From Zingiber officinale (lineage: Eukaryota > Streptophyta > Magnoliopsida > Zingiberales > Zingiberaceae), in contig NC_056000.1 in the NCBI RefSeq assembly GCF_018446385.1, forward strand, positions 48,020,722-48,084,721: DNA of 64,000 nt, read 5' to 3'. The translations under genes were made by a program, and so were the position numbers. This document shows, one piece after another, positions 53,059-64,000 of this stretch. Within the stretch, counting starts at the first letter, position 1, and each line of letters starts with the position of its first letter. The notes under the pieces are model-generated. The model made no database searches. It was not told where the DNA came from and was given only the letters and a program-made list of their open reading frames with translations.

Positions 53059-55646
53059 ATGGACACCGGAATCGTGAGCTTGAAGGCCAACGATGCATGG
53101 CTGAGCCATGCAAGAAGATCAGCCCTCTGTGCTTCTTCAACAAGGAAGCAGCTCCGGAGCCAAAAATTTCCCTTCAAAAACAACAATACTCTCCGCTGCA
53201 AGATCGCAGGTTTCGAATCTTCTGTAGCATCCTCTCCTCCTGCAGAAATCGACCACCAATTTCAAAAAATATCCGAGGCAAGTTTTTCTGCAGGTTCTTC
53301 TCCTCCCACTGACGATCCATTCACTAGAATGACCAACCAAACCAAAACCCTGTTTTTGCAGGTTCTTCTCTCACCCAACGTGCCTGATCCCAAGAACGTC
53401 GCGGCCTTCATTCTGGGCGGAGGCACCGGTGCTCATCTTTTCCCTCTCACCAATACAAGAGCTGTGCCTGCTGTTCCCATCGCGGGATGCTACAAGATCG
53501 TTGATATCCCAATGAGCAACTGCATCAACAGCGGCATCAACAAAATATACATCTTGACGCAGTTCAATTCCACCTCATTGAATCGTCACATCTCTCGAAC
53601 CTTTGGTGATGTCGCCAACTTTGGCGGTGGATTCGCAGAGGTAACTAAGGAAGAAATTGGGTCATCTTGGTCGTGTATTGCCTTGTCTGAATAACTCCTT
53701 TTGATACTCAGGTGTTGGCGGCTACACAATCTCCCGGCGAAACCGGTATGAATTGGTTCCAGGGCACAGCTGATGCCATTAGGCAATTTGCTTGGGTGTT
53801 TGATGTGAGTTATCTCTAGCTTTAGATCTTCTCTCTTTTTCTGTCGTTTTGAGTTTACATTTTGTTGTTCCTGTAATTTAGGACAGGAGGAACCAACACA
53901 TTGAGCATGTACTAATTCTGTCCGGCGACCAATTATACCGCATGAACTACATGGAATTGATCGAGGTATGCTTTTGTTTGATTTCCATCGCTTGAATCTA
54001 CATACTAAAAGTGATGCAATGCAATTTGCAGAAACATGTCGAAACTGGTGCTGATATAACTATTTCTTGCATTCCTGTTGATGCAAGGTATGCAAATGTC
54101 TAGTATCTAAATTGTATCGACTTACTTAGTACTGGTAATTGACTTGTCAATCCTCCTTGTAGCCGGGCATCTGACTATGGACTCGTGAGAGTTGATAAGA
54201 ATGGTCGGATTACCGAATTTCAAGAGAAACCGAGGGGTGATGATTTGGAAGCCATGGTGAATGATTTTTTTCCTAATAACTGATAAGATTGTCGATGATT
54301 CGAGCACTGAGCTAATAAGAACAATTGCATTGCAGAAGGATGATGGCTCCTTTCTCAGATTGTCTCATAAAGATACAAACAAGTACCCCTATATCGCATC
54401 CATGGGGATTTATGTCTTCAACCGAAAGGCACTTCAAAGACAATTCATGTATCTCTTTTAACTCTTGTGCAAGTCTATTTGTGTTTGAAGATATGTTTTC
54501 TGATTCTCTAAGCGATTTATCGGTAACTTCAGGATGAGAGATGGGAGAGCAAATGACTTTGGACAGCACATCCTGCCTTTCGCCGTGAACTACTTCAATG
54601 TTCAGGTGTGCTTCTTGTGTGTCTGTTTCCAATACTACTTCCAAGTAAACTTGAGATTTCTGTTCACCAACTCGCATATCGTATCGTAACGATGTTCTTG
54701 TATCGTTCAGGCATACATGTTCCAGGACTATTGGGAGGATATTGGAACATTACAAGCATTCTACAACGCAAATTTGGCACTCACAGAACAGGTAGAAATT
54801 AATGTGCATGCATAAGAAATTAACAATTCGAATCGATTTGAGATGTACAATCTCATAATCTATCGATTTTGTAGCCTCTGAAGTTCCAATTCTACGATCA
54901 AAGAAAACCTATGTACACATCTCCTAGGTATCTACCGCCAACTAAAATCGACAAAAGCAAGGTAAGTGTCACAAAACTGTAAACTATAATACAATCTTGA
55001 GGCATTTTAGTCATGTTCAACAAAATGCAGATGCGCAGTTCGATCATTTCTCACGGATGCTTCTTGTACAAGTGTGACATTGAACGATCGATCATCGGAG
55101 TACGATCACGTATCAGTGCCGGAGCCGAAATAAAGGTTAGTGAAACTGGCTTCAAACTCAAAACTGATTGCTGAATTCTCAATAGATACTAGTTAACATG
55201 TAGTGTCTTTGTTGCATCTTCTCAGAACACTTTGATGTTTGGCGCGAATACTTATGAGACCGATGAACAAATTGCCTCCCTATTGGAAAAGGGTATGGTT
55301 CCTATTGGAGTGGGGCAAAACACAAAAATCAGGTACTATCTGAAATTCTGTTTGCAGATTACTTAAGCGACTCGAGATTTACTTTTGTTAAACTTAAAAT
55401 TTGTTTTGCAGGAACTGTATCATCGACACAAATGCTAGGATAGGCCAGAATGTGGTCATTGCTAACAAAGATGTATGTGTATAAGCATGTTTGTATCTAA
55501 ACCTTTGAGACTAAAGCTTATCGATGCTAAATGTCGTGTCACAGGGCGTCGAAGAGGCTGATCGATCCAGCGAAGGCTTCTACATAAGATCTGGAATCAC
55601 AATCATTTTGAGAAATGCTACTATCAAAGATGGAACTGTGATCTAG
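53059..55646 (+). CDS. ADP-glucose pyrophosphorylase large subunit, copy B (14 exons)
   Basis: Second intact AGPL. Exons: 53059-53277, 53362-53640, 53712-53804, 53882-53965, 54032-54087, 54163-54256, 54336-54448, 54533-54605, 54711-54791, 54875-54961, 55031-55135, 55226-55332, 55412-55472, 55545-55646. Every exon equals copy A in length; the total is 1554 nt, giving 517 residues. By eye nine residues differ from copy A: A3T, R36K, V37F, F45L, I68F, G116C, V122I, Q287K and D485G. Copy B carries the family-typical residues at 116, 122 and 485 ([16 protein letters not shown]). The large-subunit traits His98 and Val108 are kept. Intron 1 (53278-53361) is GC-AG and 84 nt long, so reading through it keeps the frame with no stop. 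Its role should be the same as copy A: allosteric partner of the small subunit in plastid ADP-glucose synthesis. Confidence 0.92.
53278..53361 (+). other. GC-AG intron 1 of AGPL copy B (84 nt, frame-neutral)
   Basis: Donor GAG|GCAAGT and acceptor TTTTTGCAG|GTTCTT, as in copy A. The length is a multiple of three and no stop is present, so retention would add 28 residues between Glu73 and Val74. Copy A's 86-nt intron cannot do this. Confidence 0.75.
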
Positions 55647-56664
55647 AATGTCAATTTAGCATGGTGTTTTTTATGCTTCTAATAGCTTATATAGTAAGCT
55701 AGGAAATAAGCAGTTAATTCTTGCTGTAAATGATGGTTGTCTTGCTGAAAGCAAGCTCCATGAACCAATTGCTCACTCCAAAGACAAAGTTAACTATTGA
55801 TAAATTTTCTGAAATTTTCTTTTACAACAAATGCATTTGCTAATGGCTTCCACTGAATAAGTTTGCCCTAATCTTGATGCATCATCTTCCATCCTTTTGT
55901 AGAAAAGGACAAGAAACACTTTCAGCCTTTTCCTTTGGAAACTATCTTTGCTGTTAAATTTCCCTCATGAGATTGCCAGGAATGTGTTGTTGGTCGTTAT
56001 CAGCCTGATCTTCGCTCTTAGGTGGCTCCTTCCCCTCAACCTTACCTGGACTAGGATGTCTTGGGAAACAAGAGTTCAGTAGTATCTAGTAAGGTTATTG
56101 TCAATTGAGCTTAAATATCTTCCCACGTAGTGCAATAGTAAAACACTCAGATGAACAACAAGACGTTTAAGATTTCAAATTCTAAATGGGATTGAATATA
56201 CATACTAAACATTCTAGCCACAAGCCACTATTTGTTCCTCCTTCGTTAAACGAGTACGTCTATAAACATAAATTAAATTGTATCGAAATGACAAAAGGTA
56301 ACAAGTTTTAAACTAAATTAAATTGTGGAAATTGTTATTCAAGTTTGGCTAATTTGATTTCTTTTTTGCTTGAAGTTAATTTATTTAGATGTTGTTGAGC
56401 TATCAATTCAAATTTATTTGATTGTTCGAAATTTTTATATATTTTTAAAAATGATTTAATTGTTACTGTGTGACATGATAAGCTGTTTATTCATTTTGAG
56501 AGCTTATTTATCTGCTTATAAGTTTGACTGCTTATAAGTTTGTTGAGAGTTTTGTTGGAAAAGACAATATTATTCTTGAATATTAATTAGGAATGGTTCA
56601 TCAACTTTGTTATAAATATCAATGAGCTGAATTCAAATTTATTTAAATAATTGAATATTATTTC
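55647..56664. other. 3' region of AGPL copy B
   Basis: Collinear with 33487-34454. It probably includes the 3' untranslated region. No other gene was seen. Confidence 0.6.
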
Positions 56665-56880
56665 TTGTCCGGGTTTATAGTGTAGCGATAGAGTATCAAA
56701 TTGTCACATAATATCTGTGATTCGAACCTAGTTATGGTGTATTCATAGGGATTTTTATTTTCAAATGGGATATCCTTAATCATGAGATATTGGACTTTTG
56801 AATGATTCATCGCAAGTCACATAATATCTGTGATTCGAACCTAGTTAATGAAAAATTTTCATAGGACTTAGACTGATTGT
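56665..56880 (+). mobile_element. tRNA-like SINE remnant, copy B
   Basis: An A-box-like TAGTGTAGCGATAGAG is followed by a clear B box, GTGATTCGAACCTAG. The B-box segment (CACATAATATCTGTGATTCG) occurs a second time about 105 bases on, so the head is partly duplicated. It is the counterpart of 34455-34640. Confidence 0.55.
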
Positions 56881-56970
56881 CGCAAGTTTAGTATTACTTT
56901 CATCATATACTAAATTTCTCATAGTGCCACGTCCATATATCCTAGTGTAGGATTCTTTAGTCCCACGGAG

Positions 56971-57429
56971 GTACTCAGCTCACTATTCGATCCTAAAGCA
57001 AGTGCAGTTCGTCCACCTGGACGATCTCTGCGACGCCCTCGTCTTTCTGTACGAGCACCCCGGCGCGGAAGGGAGGTTCATTTGCTCCTTTCATGACCAC
57101 ACGATCTACGAGCTGGTGAAGATGTTCAGGGAGAGATTTCCTCAGTACAGTATCCCTCTATAGTACGATCTATCTTGGATCAAAAGAAAAAAAAGAAAGA
57201 AAGAAAGAAAGGAAGGAAGGAAAAATAAACAGATAAAATGAACTCATAGATAATCGACGTCGACCATTTTGTAGGTTTGAAGGGGTCGATGAGAAGATTG
57301 GGAGGGTGCATTTTTCTTCAAAGAAGTTGCTGGATCTTGGCTATACAAATTCAAGTACAGTGCGGAGGGCATCTTTGACTCTGCAATCCGAGTGTGCCTG
57401 GAGAAGCAGCTCCTGCCGTTGCAAAATGT

Positions 57430-57468
<39 letters not shown>

Positions 57469-57472
57469 GTAG
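56971..57472 (+). pseudogene. Dihydroflavonol 4-reductase (DFR) 3' remnant, copy B
   Basis: The exon at 56971-57162 encodes [20 protein letters not shown], then [19 protein letters not shown], matching DFR exon 5 ([17 protein letters not shown]). The last exon (57275-57472) encodes FEGVDEKIGRVHFSSKKLL. The intron keeps its donor (GTACGA) and acceptor, but the codon spanning the splice reads as a stop, and a two-base insertion (GGCTATACAAATTC against AGCTACAAATTC) shifts the last exon. The C-terminal CAG/CAA run encodes 13 Gln in the original frame, against 3 in copy A. Exons 1-4 are absent. It retains more of exon 5 than copy A. Confidence 0.8.
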
Positions 57473-57721
57473 CCGTAGCAGAGCAGTGTGGTTCTGAAGA
57501 AGAAGAAGAAGACGACGGCTGAGGAAATGAGTCGAAACGGACAATGAAATTCGTACAATAAATTTAGCTTCCATTATATTTTGATTTTGTTAATTAATAT
57601 AAAATAATAATAAAAAATGAGTTTAATTTATAAAATATTTTGTTTAAGATTGTAACGGCCGTTATAAGGTCGTAACGGATGTTCTATAAGGGCAACGATC
57701 GCTCGGACGCTGTGACGCCAC
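57473..57721 (+). promoter_or_regulatory. Short upstream region of the PPR gene
   Basis: Only about 250 bases separate the DFR remnant from the PPR start codon. The last 70 bases are GC-rich with two related words, GTAACGGCCGTTATAAGG and GTAACGGATGTTCTATAAGG, which may hold the start-site region. Confidence 0.3.
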
Positions 57722-60240
57722 ATGCGTTTCTCTCCGGACCCGCAGTCGCTTGCCGCCGCCGTTGAGCTCGCGATCGCCACTCGCTCCGCCCTCCTCGGAC
57801 GCGCCGCCCATGCCGTCGCGGTCAAGAACCTGTCCCCTGGACCGCTCCCCGCCTTCCTCTCCAGTCACTTCGTCAACATGTACTCCAAGCTCGACCTCCC
57901 TTCCGCCGCCGCAGCCGTGCTCTCCCTCGATCCTGACCCCTCCGTCGTCACTTGGACCGCTCTCATCTCAGGTGCCTCCCAGAACGGTCGTCCCCTTTCC
58001 GCCCTGGCCCACTTCGCCGCCATGCTCCGCTCCTCCGTCCGCCCCAACGACTTCACCTTTCCTTCCGCCTTCAAGGCCGCCGCCTCTGCCCGGATGCCCC
58101 TCGCCGGACGCCAGATTCATACCACGGCCTTCAAGTGCGGCTTCCTTGCCGACGCCTTCGTGGCCTGCGGCGCCCTCGATATGTACTACAAAACTGGTCT
58201 CTGTGTCGATGCGCGACGCCTGTTTGGAGAAATGCCTCAGAGAAGTGTAGTAGCTTGGAACGCAGTAATGACCAATGCGGTGCAAGATGGACGGCCAGTT
58301 GAGGCAATCGACGCCTTCGTCAAGCTTCGTTTGGATGGAGGAGTCCCAAACACCATCTCTCTTTGTGCCTTCTTAAACGCCTGCGCTGGTGTTTCTTACT
58401 CGTCTCTTGGAGCCCAGCTCCATGCCTTCGTGATCCAATCGGGGTTCCTTGATGATGTTTCAGTCGGCAACGGGTTCATTGATTTCTATGGTAAATGTCA
58501 CATGGTTTTCGAGGCACAGAAATTGTTTGATGAAATGCGCATTAGGAATGATGTCTCATGGTGCTCCCTAATAGTTGTATATGCACAGAATTATGCTGAA
58601 GAAGAGGCTTTTAGAGTGTATCTGGGTGCAAGGAGAGAAGGAATTCTGCCCACCGATTTCATTGTCTCTAGTGTCCTCACCACTTGTGCTGGCCTTTCAG
58701 GGCTCGACCTTGGTCGCTCATTGCATGCCGTTGCCGTCTGTTCTTGCATCACCGGTAACATATTTGTTGGGAGTGCTCTTGTTGACATGTATGGTAAATG
58801 TGGGAGCATCAGGGAGGCAGAGCAGGCATTTGAAGAATTGCATCAGCCGAATCTCATCTCGTGGAATGCTCTGATAGGAGGGTATGCTCAGCTTGGTGAT
58901 GCACATATGGCTCTCTCTGTGTTTGATGACATGATAAGATGTGGTCAGGTAACACCCAACTACATCACATTTGTGAACCTGATCAGTGCTTGTGGCAGGG
59001 GAGGATTCACGAAGGAAGGATTATACTTGTTTGAGACGATGAAAGAAAGGTTTGGGATTGAACCAAGAACAGAGCACTATGCATGTGTGGTGGATTTGCT
59101 TGGACGCGCAGGGATGGAAGAGCGTGCTTATGAGTTTATCAAAACAATGCCAGTTACGCCATCAATCCCCATGTGGGGAGCACTTCTTGGTTCTTGCAAA
59201 ATTCACGGGAAGACTGAGTTGGGAAGGATCGCTGCACAGAAGCTGTTTGAGATTGACCCCCAAGACTCTGGGAATCACGTGCTGCTCTCCAACATGTTTG
59301 CTTCAGCTGGAAGGTAGGTTGGATGGTTTACATATAGTGCAAATTTCAAACTATTATATCAGACACTACAAATTAGTTTATAATTCTTGTACGGAATAGA
59401 TATACTTTGTTAAAGGAAGATGTATCTTATTTGGGAGCTTTATTCATGCCACAGTTGAAAGTTCATTATGTTTGTTAGTACTGATAACAACAAATAGGCT
59501 AAGATGTGTAGGGTACTGAGTTTCTTGTTTTTGTTTTTGTTTGCTTTTTTTTTTTTTCCTTTTTGATGAAAGTCGAGGAGGATAAGTGCATGAATAAAAT
59601 GCTATAAGTTTGCTTACATAACTAAAGAAACTAGATCTTGATGAGCAAGTGTGTTTACATGTTGAAATCTTGAAACCTTATTGTAGTGTTGGTAGTCGGT
59701 TTAAACTATAGTTGATTTTGATAAGCAAGTGTATATATCTCTACCAATAAATCCCAATTCATGTTTATATATAGATGGACAGAAGCAACAGAAGTGCGGA
59801 AGGAAATGAAAGATGTCGGGATCAAGAAAGATCCAGGATGCAGTTGGATCACATGGAAGAATGTGGTGCATGTTTTTCAAGCAAAGGACACAACCCATGA
59901 GATGAACAATGAAATCCAAGCGACATTGCGCAGACTAACAAAGGAGATGCAGGCAGCTGGATACACACCTGATACGCAATATGTCCTTTATGATTTAGAA
60001 GAAGAAGAAAAGGAGACTGAGGTGCTCCAGCACAGTGAGAAGCTTGCTCTCGCCTTTGGGATCATCTCCATTCCCCCTAGCCTCCCGATAAGAATCACCA
60101 AAAATCTCCGAGTATGCGGGGACTGCCACCAGTATATTAAGTTCATCTCAGGCATTGTTGATCGAGAGATCGTTGTGAGGGACAACAACAGGTTCCATTA
60201 TTTTAAAGATTATCAGTGCTCTTGCGGGGATTATTGGTGA
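57722..60240 (+). CDS. LOI1: DYW-class PPR RNA-editing factor, LOI1/MEF11 orthologue
   Basis: Organelle RNA-editing protein. Exons 57722-59313 and 59775-60240 sum to 2058 nt, giving 685 residues (Arabidopsis LOI1 is about the same length). The GT-AG intron splits Arg531 in the E region. PPR (P, L, S) motifs run from about residue 35 to 500. E/E+ and DYW domains follow, with the deaminase signature HSEK (617-620, zinc ligand His617 and catalytic Glu619), CGDC (645-648), then CSCGDYW at the end. Many blocks match LOI1: [50 protein letters not shown]-like text and SGNHVLLSN. The Arabidopsis protein edits mitochondrial transcripts and its loss alters sensitivity to isoprenoid inhibitors. The same sites cannot be assumed here. 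Exon 1 starts very GC-rich and becomes AT-richer downstream. Confidence 0.92.
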
Positions 60241-60883
60241 AAGTTATATCTCTAAACAACACAATCAGAGCCCACAAAAATAATCTGGCAAAGAGAATTG
60301 AAGATCCTGCTTCTCGTCATCAATCCACATGACTGGCAATTGTCATTGCAGTAAGGAACGTCATTTCGATGAACTTGGATTCAGTGAGTCATCAGATAAG
60401 ATGTATCATACTGAACCAGAATCTTCATTCCATTATATTCTTCTTTTTTCTCCTTATTTTTAAGTTATGATGTATGTCTAGGCTACCACTGTTTTGAATA
60501 TACTGAGACAGAACAGTTCGTATCAAAAGAATGATACGGGACGATTATTACAAATTGTGACCAAATGAAAATCATCTTGATTCAAAACTTTTCAGTGTGA
60601 TCTCGAGTTTGTTCTGTTTGAAAATCACATGTTCGAAGTTTAGTGTGGTCTCGAGATCCTACACCATGGCGGAAGTGTATTGCAGAGCTGCATTGGTTTA
60701 CCATCTCCCCAAGTGGGAGAATGGGTAAAATGTCGAAGAACTCGAGCTAATAGTCATACGCAACAACATGAAAAGGACATTTGTTATTATCAAACATTTC
60801 CAAGTTACAAGATATAAGAGACGTTTGCTAATGGAAGCTCGAAGTAAATTCTCCCTAAACTCTAATCGAGCACTCCCAACATT
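60241..60883. other. Convergent 3' region between the PPR gene and the plastid-protein gene
   Basis: Should contain both 3' untranslated regions. A GATCTCGAGTTTGTTCTG / GTGGTCTCGAGATCC near-repeat occurs at 60600-60655. The plus-strand frame at 60768-61154 is antisense to the neighbouring gene and is not called. Confidence 0.5.
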
Positions 60884-62446
60884 TCAACAATTGTCATCGT
60901 TAGTCTCTGGCTCATTCTGTAAGTCCTTATTCTTTTCAAATTTTTTCCACGACTCCTTGGCACTATCGAGTAAGTCCTTTATTTCTTTATCCTCCTCCTT
61001 TGTCGTGGTGGCTTTCCTCAACATTTTCTCCATGGCCAACATCACATGGACAACAGCCTGCAAGATTAAGATCAATGCCAAAAAGTATATTAATAGAGTC
61101 GGGATATCAAAGGAGGAGGGTTGGATTGATCGGAATTATATTAGATTCAGTTAGGATGATATAATTTTGATGAGTTTAAAAGTTTAAGACCATTTTTAAG
61201 AAAGATGGAACGAAATATTAATCCTTAAAAAGATTAGGAACGAACTAACCTGGAGACGATCAATTCTGGCGTCGCTTTCAATGCCCTCCAGCGACTGCAA
61301 GACTTCTTTCGCATCATGATACTGGTGCTGCATTGCATTGGATTCAATATTCGTATCGTTACATTGTTTTAGTAAATTAATTAAAAAATAATTTACTTTA
61401 AAATATTATAACAGCTATAATATAATTACTATAATAAAGGTATTTTTAAGAAAAAAATATGGTAAACTGTTATTTTAATTTTATTTTTTTAGAAGAGGAT
61501 GACCATTTTAACAAAAACGATAATTAAAGGCGCTTGTTTGAATTTTATCATTTCTTATATAAAAATGTATCGTTAAAATATCTCTTAATTAAAAATAAAA
61601 TAGGAGGGTTTCATCATTATATATCAACTCAAAGAAGGGATGGATTAATACCATGGCCAAGTATAACTGCACCATCGCAATTTGTATTTCATATTCTTCG
61701 TGTTTTCCTCTATTTAAATCAGTTATTTTACCCTGCAATGCATCAAGCAATGAGATTACGAGATGGAAATTATGATAAATATAAACATGAGAAACAGAAA
61801 CTCACACAGAAGGCCAAGCCACCTATTTATTAAAAAAAACTATTGATTTTTTAAAATATTATTTTCTTTAATAAAAAAAATTAAATTAAAACACACACAC
61901 ACACAAAAGGCCCAGCCAAGCCAAGAGACGAACCTTTGATATCTGTTCCAGCAAACGAAATTGGTCGTCCCATGGTGATGGAAGAATGGCAAAAGCATGA
62001 TTGATGAGCTTTTTGCAAGGATCCTCGCACTCTGTTCCTGGCCCCTTCCTCCTGAACATGATCTCGTCTAGTAAAAGCGGCGTCTTCCCAGTCCTGACCG
62101 TCCTGCGCTCTTCTCCCGCGCTCGCCGGCGCCGTCCATGTGGGTATGGAATCTGGCTTCCTTAACGGGGATACGTTAGATATCACTGCTGCCCTCGACAG
62201 GCAAACGGAAGCACCCACCGCGCAAGCCGCAGCCACGGCCAGTGCCTGCAGCCCCGCCGCCGCCGCCGCCTTTCCGTTGATCGATCCTTCGCGAGGGATG
62301 CAGGAGGCAACCGACGACGACGATGAGCAAAGGCGACGTCTGAAAAGATGAGAAGTTGGCCGGAGAACAATAGTGTTCGCCGGCGAGAGGCGGACGTGGC
62401 TCCGTCTCTGGGCTCCGAGGGCGAAGGTAGCTTGGAGGGACGCCAT
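60884..62446 (-). CDS. Probable plastid-targeted protein of unknown function (three exons)
   Basis: Exons in transcript order 62446-61934, 61327-61250 and 61057-60884 total 765 nt, giving 254 residues. All introns are GT-AG and in phase 0. The first 55 residues are rich in Ser, Arg and Ala with few acids, like a chloroplast transit peptide. Residues about 61-90 form an Ala-rich hydrophobic segment (AAAGLQALAVAAACAVGASV), a candidate membrane span. The rest is charged and helical: DEIMFRRKGPGTECEDPCKK, then AKEVLQSLEGIESDARID, then AVVHVMLAMEKMLRKATTTK, with a polar tail ending NDDNC. I do not recognise the family. It could be a small helical-repeat protein. The gene is divergent from a probable gene starting near 62950. 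Confidence 0.75.
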
Positions 62447-62949
62447 GGTCGATCGTTGATTGATTTAATTTGTACGATTGATTTAATATATAGAGAGAAA
62501 TGGAGAAGAGAATACAATGATTTCGTGTCTTTCGGTACATCTTTTTTCCCCATCTTTTTCTGTTGTCTCTCTTTTGTCTTCTTTGGGCAAAGGATTTATT
62601 CTTTCGATCTTTTCCTTCGACTTAATTTTTAAATTTTAATTTATTCTATTTAGTTTAAATTGATATAAACATCCTTATCGACGTAGAGTGCACTGAATTA
62701 GGAAATTATGAAGGATTCAGCCGTCAAACCGAACCGCCACGTCGAATCTCGTACCAGCGGTCCGTGATTTCAGCCGTTGGACATCCATCTGACGGATAGC
62801 GTATTTCCAAGTTCCAGATTCAGAGAGGCAAGCAGCTGGAAATCTGATGCCGAATTTACCCCTACGTTTTATCTAAATTAACCATCATGTCTTACATCTA
62901 GAAATTTATCAGACGATAGTCTCAGTGGCATTACAGACATTTAGAAGGG
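62447..62949. promoter_or_regulatory. Probable bidirectional promoter region
   Basis: About 500 bases separate the plastid-protein start codon from the plus-strand leader. On the minus strand a TATA-like sequence (AATATATAG near 62490 in plus reading) lies just upstream of the start codon. The region 62710-62790 contains CCGCCACGTCG and CCGTTGG words typical of plant promoters. Confidence 0.35.
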
Positions 62950-64000
62950 CATTAAGAAGCAATTGGTTCTTTTCCTGCTCGGAGCACCACAAGTTGGGGA
63001 GATTCCCGAAGAGACGACGCAGCGATCTGTAATAAGCTTTCGCTCACGAAAGAAAGAGGGTTTTTCGATTCCTGACGAGGGGATGGAGGTAATTATCCTG
63101 AGATTAAAGAGTGAAGAAGCGTTCTATTTTGGGTATTGTTTGCTATGATTTTGGCTCGATTATTGCGCTGTTTTGATAATTTTTCTTCTAGAAGAGGACG
63201 GTTCGAGTTGGGAATCTCGGATCTTGCCGGAGAAAGGGAGATCTGGGATTTTTTTTCTCATTTTAGGGAGATATCGAGCATCTCGAGATCCGAGGGTAAG
63301 CGCTTCGTGTTTTGTTTTTGCCATTATTCTTGGGTTTTTCTTTCCGCTGCTTGATCTGATCTCTCGTCGATTTAAGCTGTACTCAGAGTTCTCTTTTCTC
63401 TATTTTTTTTAAAAAAATTTTGTTGTTGTTGTGACAAATGCCTTTTTTTTTTTTATTGCCATTGTTGTTGCGGCAGGGACAGGGACGCAGGTACTGAGCG
63501 GGTTGCGTCTGTAACATTTAAAGAACCAAGACCTCTGGAGATCGCATTGTTACTATCGGTGCTTACATTTCCCTCTAAAATTAAAGAAATCAGGTAAAAG
63601 GTTGAGTATTTCGTGATGTATAACTTAAGTTATTTGAAAATTTTGTTTTCAATATCTCAAGAACTGCTTCAATGGGAAAAAAGTTGCGATATTAGCTAGC
63701 AATATGGCTACCATTTTAGATTTTTTTCCCCCCTGTTTTGTATCATGTGTACACTGAAGATGAAAGCTCATAATTTTTTAAAATGATCAATAATACGTAT
63801 ATTGTGATTAATATGAACCTATATGCTTTTGTTATGAATCAATATTAGCTTGATTTACTAATAATAGTATTATCTTAAGTTGCACATTATATTTTTTTTT
63901 GTTTTAAGATTTGAAAAATCATTCCAAATAAGATAGCATCTTTTATTTTTAAAGTTTTTTGTGAATCTTATGATTTCATATGATTGATGATGCTAAACCT
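62950..64000 (+). other. Possible 5' leader exons of a gene leaving the right edge
   Basis: A candidate leader exon ends at 63088 (GATGGAG|GTAATT). A second runs 63192-63295 (acceptor TTTCTTCTAG, donor GAGG|GTAAGC). A third candidate acceptor, TTGCGGCAG, lies near 63477. Short upstream frames (62963-63148, 63136-63354) lack known domains. The coding part is outside the window, so the product cannot be named. Confidence 0.3.

Larger units (their letters stand above)
46676..57472. repeat. Duplication block, copy B
   Basis: Partner of 24305-35425. It includes a MAP-kinase fragment, the intact AGPL copy B, a SINE and a DFR remnant. Between 47827 and 50034 it carries unrelated repeat DNA in place of the kinase gene's 5' part. 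Confidence 0.85.

Noticed and set aside
53059-53694. AGPL copy B as a single long first exon of 211 residues
   Set aside because: The same stretch in copy A shifts frame, and removing the GC-AG intron restores identical exon lengths in both copies; the frame also ends in intron 2.
57750-58302. Alternate-frame proteins over the PPR 5' end
   Set aside because: GC-rich sequence leaves other frames open by chance; only the 57722 frame gives PPR motifs.
62001-62351. Plus-strand frame of 116 residues
   Set aside because: Antisense to exon 1 of the plastid-protein gene, whose splice sites and frame are consistent.

Overview
The window is nuclear plant DNA. The genes are intron-rich with canonical GT-AG splice sites, and the pentatricopeptide gene starts GC-rich and becomes AT-richer downstream, a gradient typical of monocots. 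About half of the window is nested LTR-retrotransposon debris. A Zingiberales-type monocot is my best guess from the repeat style, but no marker here proves it. || Layout. 1-17.1 kb is repeat-derived: the 3' end of a Copia element with a long LTR, then a worn Copia-type element into which two solo LTRs and a tRNA-derived SINE have inserted, then an AT-rich fold-back region holding a third solo LTR. 17.7-20.1 kb (+) is an intact five-exon CYP72A-type cytochrome P450. Converging on it, 20.6-26.4 kb (-) is an intact ten-exon TDY-type (group D) MAP kinase. 30.9-33.5 kb (+) is an intact 14-exon ADP-glucose pyrophosphorylase large subunit (AGPL copy A), followed by a SINE and the 3' remnant of a dihydroflavonol 4-reductase (DFR) gene. 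35.4-46.7 kb is a deep nest of LTR elements: a 5.4-kb Gypsy-like element with minisatellite arrays sits inside a larger LTR, which sits inside another LTR. 46.7-57.5 kb repeats the order of 24.3-35.4 kb: a MAP-kinase fragment, an intact second AGPL (copy B), the SINE and a second DFR remnant. 57.7-60.2 kb (+) is a DYW-class PPR protein matching LOI1/MEF11. 60.9-62.4 kb (-) is a small three-exon gene for a probable plastid protein. It is divergent from what looks like the intron-containing 5' leader of a gene leaving the right edge. || How it fits together. The main event is a tandem duplication of about 11 kb carrying AGPL. It had one end inside an intron of the MAP-kinase gene and the other just past a DFR remnant. 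Later LTR insertions separated the two copies by about 22 kb and removed the first coding exon from the MAP-kinase copy. Both AGPL copies keep full 517-codon frames and share an unusual GC-AG first intron. By my splicing, all six intact gene models sum to whole numbers of codons.
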